A stretch of 64,000 nt of DNA from Tricholoma matsutake (lineage: Eukaryota > Basidiomycota > Agaricomycetes > Agaricales > Tricholomataceae): positions 11,284,001 to 11,348,000 of the forward strand of contig AP026540.1 in the NCBI GenBank assembly GCA_026075535.2. Reading direction: 5' to 3'. Below the pieces are notes generated by a model, which worked only from the letters and a program-made list of their open reading frames with translations, was not told the DNA's origin and searched no databases. The position numbers and the translations under genes are program-made. Of this stretch, positions 10,311-22,770 are shown piece by piece (the stretch's first letter is position 1; every line of letters begins with the position of its first letter).

Positions 10311-12924
10311 TATGCAGAAACGTTCAACCAAATGCTCAAAGGTATGTAAGTCTTGCAACTATAACCAGTATGGCTTGCTTAACCTCTGACATGAAACTTG
10401 TTAAAGTTGTCTCTTCTGGACTTGGAGGCAGAGGTTCAAGATGATAGCAACAACAAGGAATCAGAAGGGGAAGGGGAAGCTGGTAAGGGGAGCACATTGG
10501 AATGCTGCACTTCAAACTGACATTTTGTGTTAGGTTTTATTGTAGATGATTCTTCTGCTGTTCGTAGCTCTCAGCCTGCATGTCCATTTTGTGGTGTTTC
10601 AACTACTGCTATGCAAGATGAAGCTGCACACTTGGAGCAGTTAGTGTTAGCCATCGGAGAGTGATTTTCTAGTCGTGTACCCAGACCTGCGGTTGACATC
10701 ACAGGCAATTCAATGCTGTTATGTGCTGTTGAGACTGAACTGCTCCTCCTGTCCCTGCAGGATCCAGAGATATGGAGGTTATTGATAGAAGTCAGTTCTG
10801 CAACATGTCTACCTTAGATTTTCATTCAACTCTACACAGACAGATCGCTGGGATGAGATACTAGCAAGATGTATGGACACAGCTTTCGCCAAATTGTTCA
10901 ACTCTCTGATCGTGTCTGCCTTTTGTTGGGATTTGGAACCTGGCACAGTGTATTTTGAGATTTGTTGGCCTACCCCAAATGGTGCAGGATTTTCACCTGA
11001 CTCTGTTCTGAACAGCATCGCACCTGTCTCCTTTGTTGGAACTAATAAATCCTGCCTTACATTCATGCCACTTGAAAATTGCATCGATCTCTTGAGGGAT
11101 GCCTCATGAGTCATCGTCCTGCCAGCCTGGGTCATGGGTGCAACTCCTATGTGGTGGATATCATCACCGCGATTTGGGTGTTGTTATCCATGTTGATCAG
11201 GATATCATGCAGACAGTTTTTGTCCCTAGAATCTCTCTTGACCCTGATGCTTGAACACGACCTTCTTTAGCACTATTCAATTACAATTGTATTAAAGACA
11301 CCAAAGGCTCTAGAAAGATTCATTCCAAAAATGGACTTTATATCTACCAGGGCAAACATTATACTGACGATGGATTCTGGATTCGTTATTCTCAACTGTC
11401 AGAGTTAGATGGTAACTCTATTCAACCAAAAGAGGAAGAACTTGTTTTATTTCAAAAATTGCATGACACCATGATCCAAAACGCCATACAAGCTGCTCGA
11501 TCAAAGATCCAGTTTGAGTTATCTGACAAAGTGCATGTGTACTCTGGCCCACTTCAGGAAACCATGGGTCGCATTGTTAGTGTTGACAATGCAGACACTG
11601 TTCAAATTGAAACCTTGCTGGACAATATCCTTGTAGAAGTGCCTCTCTGAAGCATACAGAGGGCATTTTCATGTGGTGATTTAGTAACAATTGTTTGTGG
11701 AGAGCTCCGAGGGCATGAAGGCTTTATTACAGAAATCGATGGAACCAAAGTTACATTGTATAGCATTGAGTCGCCCAAAGAGCTCCACAATCAGAGCTTC
11801 CCTGGTGAAGAGGTGGGTAAATTTGTTTTGGTGCTTGACATTTTGCTGATCTTTTTAGCATCAAGTCGATTGAAACCATATCAATTGGAAATCGAACATC
11901 CATCATAGCATATCCAGCGAAGTTGACTCTTACAACTTCAAAACAGAGTCGAGAAAGGATCTGCATAGAGGTGATCGGTTTTGTGAAATGCAAGTCCGCA
12001 TTGTCAAGGGAAGTTTGAAGAATCATGAAGGAACAATAATTGGCTCCACATCTATCTCAGAGGAAGGAAATTTTCAGATTGTTGTTAGGGTTGATTCCCA
12101 AGCCATAAAGACGATTGTGACACTGGATGGCAACAATGTCATAGAGCTATTGTAGGTTGATGCATAATAAGCCTTCTGCAGTGACTAACAAAAAATATTC
12201 AAGTACTGGACTACTGCTGCTGAAGGCAGTGTGGATTCCAATAAACAAATTGTTGACAGGACCAGTACAGAAACCAGTACAGAAACCAACAATGCCAATG
12301 TATACCAGCTCTGTAGAAGGCCCGCTGTCTCCGGCATGGGATCCAGCCTTGAGTATACCAGATTCAGCCATGTCAAAGAGGAAACCTGGTGAGTAGGCTC
12401 TTCTGTGTCTAATGCCTTAGACTTAATTATGAAAAGGGGAATGGCTTCTTGATGAACGGTTGCTGAACAGATGACTAGATGTTGTTATTGAATGTACTAA
12501 GGAAGGCATCTACTATTGGGGAGGAAACTATGAAGACTGTCGAGGCTTTACAGTTATAACTTCTCCCCTCAAGGGAATCCAAAGTTCTGCTACTGTTAAG
12601 CTGGGGATCAATGCAAGTCAAATCAAATTTCCATTAAACTACATCACTCCAGAAATGACAACGGAGAGGGAGGGTGCCATTACTTGCCTGGAGGCTCAGC
12701 CAATTCATATTGTCCCAGGACAACAGGTCGTTGTCATCGGAGGAGATCTTTCAGGAAACTTGGAGTTTGTTGGGTGTTATGGGACAATCTGGGAGTGCCG
12801 ATATGCTTTGTATGTGATGCATACCTTGGTTTTATTTGACAATCAGTTTGCTTACTTTCACATTGATAATATTTGCCGCTCCCATAATGAACCAGTGCTG
12901 TGGAATAATACATGGATTGAATAA
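10311..12924 (+). pseudogene. SPT5-like NGN/KOW gene, copy A (decayed)
   Basis: The start ATGCAGAAACGTTCAACC and a GTATGT donor match copy B at 20165. Next comes an acidic exon (LSLLDLEA, then Asp/Glu-rich), as in the SPT5 N-terminus. The NGN-like part (about 10840-11100) has PGTVYFEI and APVSFVGTNKSCLTFM, followed by KOW repeats: SDKVHVYSGPLQETMGRIVSVDN and CGDLVTIVCGELRGHEGFITE. The last third has IYWGGNYEDCRG-like and GQQVVVIGGDLSGN strands. True SPT5 binds RNA polymerase through NGN and nucleic acid through KOW domains. In-frame stops occur near 11107, 11261 and 11648; at 11648 copy B has CGG and this copy TGA. It shares its downstream arrangement with copy B. Confidence 0.7.
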
Positions 12925-13312
12925 CAGTTGCTTTACTGCATATTTTTATTGTAGTCCTAGATTTATATTTGATGTATTGCAAGCAATGTAATTACAGTGC
13001 ATTTCTGCATATCTGACTTATGCCCTTTCTGCAGATGAACTCTGAGGCTGAGTGTACTTATTTGCAGACGTCAAGATAGCCTGTGCGCCGGCAATTCCCA
13101 TTCCGAAATGGTTCTTGACAGGTGGCTGGTTCTTTGCACATTTTTTCTTCCTTACTCTCGAACCACCATTGTCACCATGCTGCTGCTGAAACATTTTCCC
13201 ATTCTTGCATTAATACCTCCTGCTGTAGTTGTCTTGATGAGGAATAGTATGTTTTGTATATCTTTCTTCTCCATAAGTGCTAAGCTAGATCTTTGGAAAT
13301 TGCATAGATAGT

Positions 13313-13440
13313 GTGTTTAAGTTGGATAACACATTTAACATGGATGACATGTTTAAGTTGGATAGCGCATTTGACACAGATAACCTGTTTAACATGGTGG
13401 ATAACATGTTTAACATAGATAAGACCTTCGACGTGGATTG
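13313..13440 (+). repeat. Short in-frame tandem repeat (MFKLDN type)
   Basis: Units of about 36 bases (ATGTTTAAGTTGGATAAC and variants) encode MFKLDNTFNMDD, MFKLDSAFDTDN and shorter variants. A 65-codon frame from 13313 covers them. Confidence 0.7.
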
Positions 13441-13959
13441 CCATCATTCAGAGAGTATGTTGCAAGCTCCTAAGCCCCGCTTTTTCTATTCATTATTTGT
13501 TAGACATTAGCATCATTTGAAAAAATGCTCGTGAAACCACACTCTCTGAAAGTATGTGTTATCTTTTGAAATATCATTGTGTGCTTATGTTAGGTTGGGT
13601 ACTAGACGGGGGTCTCATGAGCTTGCATTTGTTTTCAAGCTATGCATCTGTAACACATATGTGTTTGAGGCAAAACTATGTTGTTCTTACATTAGTTTGG
13701 ATAGATGCTCTCACAAGTCCACATGTCTTTTCGCAATATACATCTGCAGGTGCGTTTGGTTGAGCAATTATTACATGCTTGTGTATGCTTACATTAGGCA
13801 ACTTAGGTTGGGGAGACAGAGATGATACTCACATAAGCTCAGGCTCCTGTATCATTTCAAAATGTATGTCTTATCTTCAAGTTGACTCCTCAACAACTGC
13901 TCAATTATGTTTCGATTAGTCCAAGTAAACCAGTACATAGATACTTCATGTATTAGTTG

Positions 13960-14070
13960 CTTTGTTGTCCCCTATGTGGATGCCTCCTATGCAGGCCATT
14001 CTATTACCTCCTGTGGAGGTGCCTCCTATGAAGGCCATTTTGACACCCCCTATGTGGGTACTGTTTCTGC
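13960..14070 (+). repeat. Degenerate short repeats in the leader of Helitron A
   Basis: TCCTATGNAGGCCATT-like blocks recur about every 40 bases, with CCTATGTGG between them. They sit at the same place relative to the SPT5-like gene and the Helitron frame as the repeats at 23440-23570 of copy B. Confidence 0.55.
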
Positions 14071-14199
14071 AGTCAAATTCTTGACCCTCGACATGGGTTT
14101 TCTCAATGAGAGTACTCCTATAAACCTGTTTTCAGGAGTTCCCTATTGTGAACAACATGTTGTAAAGCAACCATTGGTTCATAAGATATCTTATGCAAC

Positions 14200-17100
14200 T
14201 AACTATGAACTGTTAAGAAAGATTGTTAGGAGCCTATATCTAGAGCTTTGTCAAATCACTAAATTGCTTGTCAGTCTCTTCTTTAATACTCAGAGGCAGC
14301 TTTTGGGTGCATACATTCTTCTGCATTGTAAGGTCTCTTGCAGAATTCAAAGATTGAGCTTGTTACTCCAACAAAACATGATGTACAAGCATGATTTTTA
14401 GCCATGATCCAAGCAGTGGCTTTGTTCACACCTCCAGAAGCATTTGTTTATCTGGGAAATGCCCTTTTACTTGTATATCTCAAAAATATGATATTGCTTG
14501 AATGCATTGTAAGGTCCTTTAAATGGCTTTCTAATTGTGATGCATCCAATCCAAGAAAACACACACATTGGTCTAGTTTCAATTGTTTGTGTGATAGCTG
14601 GGGTGATAAGGATATTCGGTTACATGTGCCATCCTTGCTATCAGAAGGGTCAGCATCTGTAGGTGGACACAAAGCTTATAATTTTTCATATGAACAGTTA
14701 GAGCCATATATGCTTCCACACAATAGTGACAAGCTTGACGTTAGTAACAATACATCAAATATGCAGATCATGTCAATGATGTAGGTGCCCTCAGTTATTC
14801 TTCAAGCCAGTTTATTCATGTCAGAATTCCCCTTCAAAATATATTGCCCCATCTTATGATGGCCACTATACAAAAAATAGCCAAGGTGCATGGTGTTAAT
14901 CTCAGTGGGTGTGCAAATAAACAAAATGCAAAAGATGCATTAAACATTCACTCGTGTCCTAATTGTAATATATTTTTAACTGTATTTTCTATTGAAGAAT
15001 CTGAGTCAGAAAAAACCAGAACTTGGACGAACCGTTCTAAAGCTAAGAAAATGGCAGAGGCAGAAAAAAATACAACAATATCTGACAATGCAGACAATGT
15101 TGATAGCAATGATAAGTTTCAGTTTCCACCTGATCCATTAAACAAAATGCTCACTCAGGATATTGTTGCTGGTGCATGTCAGAAGATGACCAGAGATAAA
15201 GTTGAAGAAGCAGGTTGTGCAGTTTGTGGCAAGTTAATGCCAATAAATCAACTTACTCAATTGAAGGCTGTAAAAAATCACTTGCACATCTTAAAAGCCT
15301 CTGGAATGACTCAGGTAGAACACAAAACATCTAGTGATAAAATACCAGAGTATAGTGGTCCAGTACTTGACTACAAATGTAATATGGCTATCAGAAATGG
15401 AAAAGTTCCAAAGCTTGCACTAGCTCAGGGTTTGTGGCTTGGAGAGGTTCCAACTGAGTTGTCTAGTCTTTGCTTTATTGAAAAGCTTCTCATTGCTCAT
15501 GTGAGACATACTTGCTGCTTTCTTAAATTTTCAACAGGAGGGCGAGAAATAAAAGCAAATGTAATTGCATTTGAATCACCAATCCCTAAGGTGTATCATC
15601 AGCTTCCTCCTCCAAGAGCTGATATGGATGATGTTCTTGCAATATTTTTCACAGGTCCTTGTAAACCAACTCAGGAAGACTATAAAAGATCCTTAGTACT
15701 TGTACAACATAATCATGTAGCTAAAGCATTAGAATGGCTGAAATTGAATCATCATGATTATGCTGATATAGAAATATCACATGAAAATCTTAAAGAATAT
15801 TCAGAGGATGAGCCGCCATGTTCAGTTGAATATAAACCTATGACAACCAATAAAATGCCAGAGGGTACTAGTCTTCATGATAAGGATGATGAAGATGGCA
15901 CAGCCAAAGGAGATTGTGCATATACAGTACATGGTCTAACAGGGCAGAAGTTGGACACTATGACCACCAACCAAATAAAGGCACTTGCACTTAGGCATTT
16001 AAATACTGAGGAAAATTTTTGGTTGTTGGTCATAGTGACAAGTCTGAATCTGCATGGGATAATCCTCAGCTTTATCCAAAAATGTTTCCATGGTTATTTC
16101 CATATGGCCTTGGAGGAATTGGGTCAATTTCTGGGCTATCTGATAAAGAGCATAAAAGACATTTGTTAATGTATCATGACAAAAGATTTCAAACAGATGT
16201 TAATTTTCCATTTGTTGCATTTAGCCATGAACAGATCAAAGCAAGCACTACACAGAGTTTTTTGCTAGCAGAGAAAGGCAAGTTTCAGTCAGTTACTGAC
16301 TGACTTTTGAACCTTGATCAGCAGGTATTAACTTCATTAATTGAAAAGATGACAAGTGGTGAACATGTTATAGCTGAAACAAATGAAGAGAAGAGTTGTT
16401 TCCAGGTTATAAAAGATTTGGATCACATAGCTGGAAATGTCAAAGGTTCAATAACAAGTAAAAAATATATGCGAAATGAAATATGGTCTTTGGTTACTCA
16501 TTATGGCCCACCTTTTTGGTATATAACATTATCTCCTGCTGATGTAAAGCATCCAATATGTTTATACTATGCTGGTTCTGACACTATGTTTGAACCAACA
16601 ATTGTTAATGAAGGCGAATGAATAGGACACATTTGTAAAAATCCTGTAGCTAGTGCTCGTTTTTTTAAATTTTATGGTTCAAATCTTTATTGAAGAAGTT
16701 CTTGGTATGAAGTCAAATCATTGTGGGCTATATGGAGATATGCAAGCATATTATGGAACTGTTGAACAGCAGGGTAGACTTACACTTCATATACATCTTT
16801 TGCTCTGGATAAAAGGATCAATTACACCAAAAGAGATAAGAAGAAAGGATTCTCAATCCAGATTCTAAATTTCGGCAGCGTCTTGTAGAATGGATAGAAA
16901 GTTGTTTTGCTGGAGAGTATTTTAATGGCCCTCAAGAAGAAGTTATATCACAAATTGAATCAAATACAAAACTTTCTGAATATATGAACCCAACAGAAAC
17001 TATGCCTTCTCCTCCTCCTCCTCCTTGCAATACATCAGAATCACATAGCTCATCAGAATGCATAGCCTGTGTGAAATCAAGCACATGGTGGGAGTATTTC

Positions 17101-17576
17101 AGATTAACAGTTGATGATCTCTTAACCAAGTCAAATATTCACAATTGTAACAGAAACAAGAATAAAGATGGAAGTGTTAATAAGAAACATGCTTATACTG
17201 GCTGCATGGATAACAAATGGGGGAAATGTAAAGCAAGATTTCCTCATCCATTGTTTGATCAAACAACAGTAAATGAAGAGACTGGCTCATTGGATATTTA
17301 AAAAAAAGAGTCATGGTTGAATACTTTTACACCTGTTTTGACTTATATTTTCTGCTGTAATACTGATGTCACATTTTTGATGTCAGGTACTGCTATGAAA
17401 TCAGTTATTCTTTATGTTTCAGACTAAGCACCATTAAAAACTCATGTTATATTTGAATCAATAAGATCAGTATTTACTAAAAACATGGAGCTTGTTAACA
17501 GCACACTTCCAAACAGGGAGAAAGCAAGAAGACTAATGGCACAGGTAGTCAATTTGCTATCTGCAAAAATTACAAG
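14200..17576 (+). pseudogene. Helitron N-terminal and Rep (HUH) region, copy A
   Basis: Pieces in changing frames form the N-terminal half of a RepHel protein. The first (from about 14380) has MYKHDF and YEQLEPYMLPH, shared with copy B. The main frame (14844-16015) has two Cys pairs, a cysteine-flanked ALAQGLWLGEVPTEL motif, IAFESPIPKVYHQLPPP, IFFTGPCKPTQEDYKRS and EWLKLNHHDYADIEIS, typical of the fungal region before Helitron_like_N. From 16019 follow DNPQLYPKMFPWLFPYGLGG, FWYITLSPADVKHP, the HUH-containing GRLTLHIHLLLWIKG, CMDNKWGKCKARFP and MELVNSTLPNREKARR. Frame changes occur near 16015, 16670 and 16865, with TGA stops at 16301 and 16619. It stops abruptly at a repeat at 17577; no helicase part is found. 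Confidence 0.85.
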
Positions 17577-17577
17577 T

Positions 17578-18690
17578 CCAAGGTATGAGGACTCGTCTTT
17601 TTAACTCGACCAACCACCCAGCAAAAGTGATACATTAAGTCTGACAGCTGCTCGGCAGGCTTTGGAGTTTCAAGTCTGTCTGAATGCAGGCTTATATTTT
17701 GAAGTCAGTCAAACTCAGCCCCTTACATATTTTCATATTCAGCGGGTTTTACCGACACACAGATTTTGAATGAAAAAGGAAACTGTCACATTGAGTCACA
17801 CTTCCTCAACCATGCTCAGCAACACAATGTACGGCTGCAAACAAGTTGTTTGTTGGGCCTAAGTGATATTTTTTCAAGTTCTTCTCTTCTTTTCTCTTCT
17901 CTTTTCACTTCAAGTTCAACTAAAAAAGGTTTTGATTTGATCTTTAGGTTCTATTACCATGAGACAGCACCAAGACAGCAGACCTACACCTACATCCATG
18001 CCACTGCTCCGAGTATCTGCTTGCAGGGTGGATAATCAATCAGGACGACGAGACGCCGGGATGAGAGCCGACAACTGGGACAATGGGGACAACTTGGCCC
18101 AGCGATGAGGATGAACAGCAAGGTGCAGAAGATGATGACCACCGCCAGCACCCACCTACCAGACCCCCACCGCTGCGAGCAGCTGCTCGCGGGGTGGACA
18201 TCGAAGAAGGTGAGAGGGTGCCACAATGACAGGGCAGGGGGGAAACAACAATGAGAATGACACCAACAATGAGAGGAAGGACAACGACAATGGGGACCAG
18301 GGACAAGGAAGAGGATGGCTGGGACGGGGATGGGGACGACAAGGATGAAGGACAACAGAGGGACGATGACTACAATGAAGACACCATCTGCGAGCAGGGT
18401 GATGAGCCAACAGGGACAAGCCGATGACAGGGAGAACAGTGTGAATGGGGGAAGACCAACAACAGGGGAACGATAGCAGAGGATGACTACAGCAATCATG
18501 AAGAGACAACCATGAAGCGACAGCCATGAACGATGTGACAACGGCCACCACTGCTACCACCATAGCAGACAACAGCAAAGGCGACAGCAACTATCGTGCC
18601 CACCCACCTCCCATGGATCGCTTCTAATAAATGCATAGCTTATATCCAACATCCTGTTGTACTCCGTACTAACCATTCTACGTATTATAT
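17578..18690 (+). repeat. Dispersed repeat, copy 2, with hairpin-rich tail
   Basis: It starts TCCAAGGTATGAGGACTCGT and is related to 8304-8435 over its first 200 bases. It interrupts the Helitron frame. A low-complexity stretch follows (18040-18590; A/G-rich plus strand, GACGATGAC-like units) with a perfect palindrome, GCGAGCAGCTGCTCGC, at about 18174, followed by GGGGTGG, a signature found again at 62645 and 63166. The right end of the insertion is not defined; 18690-20164 shows nothing I recognise. Confidence 0.5.
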
Positions 18691-20164
18691 TTTTATTTCA
18701 TTGAATTTATTTGTAGTGATTGGATAGATCTCATTTTATTAGACTGCCTCGAGAAAGGGCCTAAGTAATTTAAATCTTGTAATTGTGCAGGTTCGATCAT
18801 CAGCACCCAGCTACAAGACGTCCCCAAACTTCCATTTGGCAATTGCTGTTCTGTGTGGGCTGTATTGGCAGCTGTTTGCTTTGCCCTTCTTTTTGTCAAC
18901 CATCACTGCTGTTTCGCAGTGGTTGAGTCCATGGTAGTTTTATTGTCTCAGGAAGCATAATCCTGGTCAACTGGGCTGTTCTTGTAGAGTTTAGTTGTTC
19001 AGGGCATGAGGATCAATTGTGATATTCGCTCTAGGAGAGCATCATCTACTCACATCTAACAACAAACATGCCAGGGATGGGTCTATTGCCCGCAAAGAGT
19101 TGGTCGATGCAGTCGAATACTGGTTTGCATATTCATCAGATCAGATTCTCTGAATTAATCCAGGCATGACCTACCTATAACAGTCACTCGTTCATCTGGA
19201 TACGTGTTCGCGGCAAACATAGTTGTCATAGGAACTACTGTTCTGGTGAGGTTAGTTCAAAGAGCGATTGCAGTCACAACCTACCTGGGGGATCACCAGC
19301 ATCGAAATGTGGGTCAGCTGCTGGACCATGACACATGTGATGTTCCACTGTGGGTTGCAAATAACATTGTTAACAAAAGGGTAGGGATGACTGCCGGATA
19401 CCTGAAGATCTGTTAGAGAGTGACATGAGAAAGGGTATGTCTTATGTCTCACTGGCACTTTGCAAAACATATTTTTGTGCATGTCGTATACACCATAAAC
19501 CTGCAGTGACATCATTACTGGCAACTAAACTCTCTTAGACACCGGTATGTCGTCTTTGCAAAGTTGAGATGGTTTTCAATTGTATGACAATTTTCGAATC
19601 CGGACAGACCTCAAATTGCAGGAGCTTCTGGGGTCTTGTACAGCAGTTTTCAATCATGTGGTAGATGTAGTGTAGTATATAGTATTCTAAAATGGGTACT
19701 CGAAGGTACAGAGCTGAATTTTTGAAAGAAAATATCGCAGCCAACAAAGGTGCTTGCCTGGACCTTGTACAATCTTCTCAAAAAGTGAATACGCTGTAGC
19801 TTATTGGTTAGCCAGGGCGTATCATACAACAAGAATTTGGCACTTACCATGTAAACGCTTGAATCCAATTCATGGAGTGGGAGATGGTGGTGGAAGTGAA
19901 ACAAGAGTGAAAACAGCCCTAGAACCAAACAATGTCCAACATAACAGTTGGTGAAACAGCAACTTCCATGCTGAACACGCTATAGTGGGACTTGTTTGAT
20001 CGTGTTATATTTTCTTTCCTCTGCATTCAACCACCACCTGCCAAGAGAGAACGGAGTAAGTAGTAAGTCTGTGACCCTGTAGGGGTGTAAATGATATGTA
20101 TTAAGACTTTTGACAGTTGTAAGAATAGCCACAACTACCGTACTCGTACAAAGGAAAGTGGTAA

Positions 20165-22770
20165 ATGCCTAAACATTCAGTTAAATGGGCAAAGGTAAGT
20201 GAGTGCTAGCTTGATCTGCACTTCGCACTCAAATATTATTCAGAACTCATCAGTATTGTCTTTCCTAGACCTAGAGGCATCCGTCGATCAGGATGGTGAC
20301 ATGACAGACTCAGAAATGGAGGACGATGACAGTGACGGTAAGGGTACATTTGCCACCTTTGGTGGAGAACTCAGCAGATCCCCCTAGGTTTCGTTGTTCA
20401 CAATAAACCTCTTGCTGGAACCTCTCAGTTTTCTCGGATGCCTGCTGATATGACCATGGAAGAGGAGGCAGTGCATCTAGAAGGTGTCGCTTTGGCTATC
20501 GAGGGCCGATATGCTGGTGTTGCTACCACATCCACATCAGTTTTGGCACAGGGTTCGGGCATTGTAGACGTTGTCGAAGACGCCACGCTCTATCCTTCCT
20601 TGGACGACCCAGAAATTTGGAGACTGTCAGTTGACATATGTTCTGCGTGCTTTTCTGAATTTCTGTGCATTTTGTTGACCTCTGTTCAGGAAGGTTGCAA
20701 ACACAAAATTCTGCTCAAATGCATGGAAGCTGCATCAGCTGGATCCTTGAGTTTCCCTGTACTTTCTGTTTTCTACTGCAACCACCAACCCGGTGCTATC
20801 TATATCAAGATTCGTTGATCTATGGTTGATGCAAGATTGTTGCTGGGTGCCTTTCTCAAAGGCATCACTCCGGTATCTTTTCTTGGGTCAAACAAGTCCT
20901 GTTTAATGTTCATGACGTTAGAAGATCATGTTGGAATCTTGATGCCCTCATCTGCATCACAAACTTTCAAGTTGGGCTCATGGGTGCAACTTTGGCGTGG
21001 TGGCCATTATCACCACGACTTAGGGTTTGTAACCAATGTTCATGAGGACGTTGCGGAGGCAATTTTTATACCTAGGTTGTCGCTTAACCCTGACTCTTGT
21101 GGGTGACTGCCCCAAGCTCTCTTTGATCCCAATATCATCAAAGACAGCCTGGGAACTAGGGCAGTCAGGCATCGTAGTTGTGGTCTATACAGGTTTCATG
21201 GAAAAACTTTCACACCTGATGGATTTTGGATGCAAATTTTCAAAACAATGGATTTAGATGATGTCGATGTGCTACCAAAGGAGAAGAAGCTTGTGTTCTT
21301 TGACAAATCAAGCAAGGTAGACATACGACAAGCAATACGAGTCATTCGATCAAAAGTTCAGTTTGGGGCATCTGAAAAGGTGCTCGTACACTCAGGCCAG
21401 CTTCAGGGAACGCTGGGTCACATTATTAGCATTGATAACTTGGAGACAGCTCAAATTGAGACTTCTGATGACAATCTACTTGTTGAAGTGCCTCTGCGGA
21501 ACATACAGAGGGCTTTCACCTGTGGTGATTATGTGACAATTAGCTGTGGAGAACATCAAGGGTGGGAGGGTTTTATTACAGAGGTATATGGAGGATTAGT
21601 AATGCTATATAGTACAACAGTCGGAGAACTGGAATGTCAAGGCTCTGTTGGTGAAGAGGTATTTGAACCAGCTCTGATTGTTCTGCCTGTATCTGACCTT
21701 CATAGTTCCAAGTTGAACAGACTCATCTCAATTGGAAGAAGAACATCTACACCTCTGGTGCTGGATTGGGTGTAGTTGAGGAAAAACCAGGGTGTGGTAA
21801 GGCATGAACCAGAGATCCCATGCGTACTGGTGATCCGTTTCGTGGCATGAACATTCATGTTATCAAGGGTAATCTGAAGGGCCATCAAGCAACAGTTCTT
21901 GGCTCTACCCTTATCGTGAATGAAAAGTTTAGTGTCACTCTTAGGATTGACACACAAACCATGAAAACCACTGTTGAGGTCGACAACAACGAGGTGTTAG
22001 AGCTAGTGTGAGTGTGATTATGGCGATCCTTTGGCTGACTAATTGAACTTTCGCCAGGACTGGTTTGTTGTTGTTGAAAGCGCAATGGATTCCAAGGGGT
22101 GCGTTGTCAACCAGACTGATTGTTCGTCCTACTATGCCAATTCATTCCAATTCATGAGAAACATCCCTTGATGCGGCTTGGGACCTGGCCTCTCATTTGC
22201 CGACTAAACCCATGGTAAAGCTTGGTACGTGTCACATAGACTGAAGCTACTCTGTCCAACTCACAAGACTTAGGAGAGTGGCTGCTAGACCCGTGACTTG
22301 ACAACAAACGCCTTGACATTGTCATTCTAGGGATGAAGGAGGGCATCTACTATCGAGGGGGGAAGTACAAAGGATGTTGGGGCATGTTAGTGCTCAACCA
22401 TCCACGGAAAGGATTGGATAGTTCAGTGATGGTCAAACTGGGGCTCATGGTGACCCAGGTCAAATTTCCCTTGAAGTACATCATACCAGAAGCAACTACT
22501 GAAAGAGAAGGTGCAGTAAACGCTTCAGATGCCCAGCCAATCCAAGCAGCGCTAGGCCAATGTGTGGTAGTCATTGGGCCTGATCTTTCCGGCAATTCCA
22601 ACTTCATCGGTTGTTATGGCTGCGTCTCAAGTTGCCAGTTTCCTTTGGAGCCCCATGACGCCTTGATTCTTCTTTATCCTCCAGCTAACCAATTTGCGTA
22701 CTTTAACAAAAAAAATATCTGTTGTTCTTATCATGGATCCATGCTCTGGGACAAAGTATGGATACAGTAG
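20165..22770 (+). pseudogene. SPT5-like NGN/KOW gene, copy B (less decayed)
   Basis: The first exon is ATGCCTAAACATTCAGTT...AAAG (20165-20194) with a GTAAGT donor. An acidic exon follows (DSEMEDDDSDG), then YPSLDDPEIWRL and VQEGCKHKILLKCME, matching the SPT5 region before NGN. NGN-like sequence has HQPGAIYIKIR, GITPVSFLGSNKSCLMFM, then GSWVQLWRGGHYHHDLGFV (first KOW) and VAEAIFIPRL. The best-kept part (21230-21775) has two KOW repeats: GASEKVLVHSGQLQGTLGHI and CGDYVTISCGEHQGWEGFI. More KOW-like modules follow at 21820-22010 and 22333-22770. TGA stops at 20816 and 21104 fall inside the domain frame. It would be a nuclear elongation-factor paralogue if expressed; it is next to a Helitron frame, not to host genes. 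Confidence 0.72.

Noticed and set aside
17990..18590. Several minus-strand frames with hydrophobic, membrane-like translations
   Set aside because: The DNA is a low-complexity GACGATGAC-type repeat; the translations lack any family feature.
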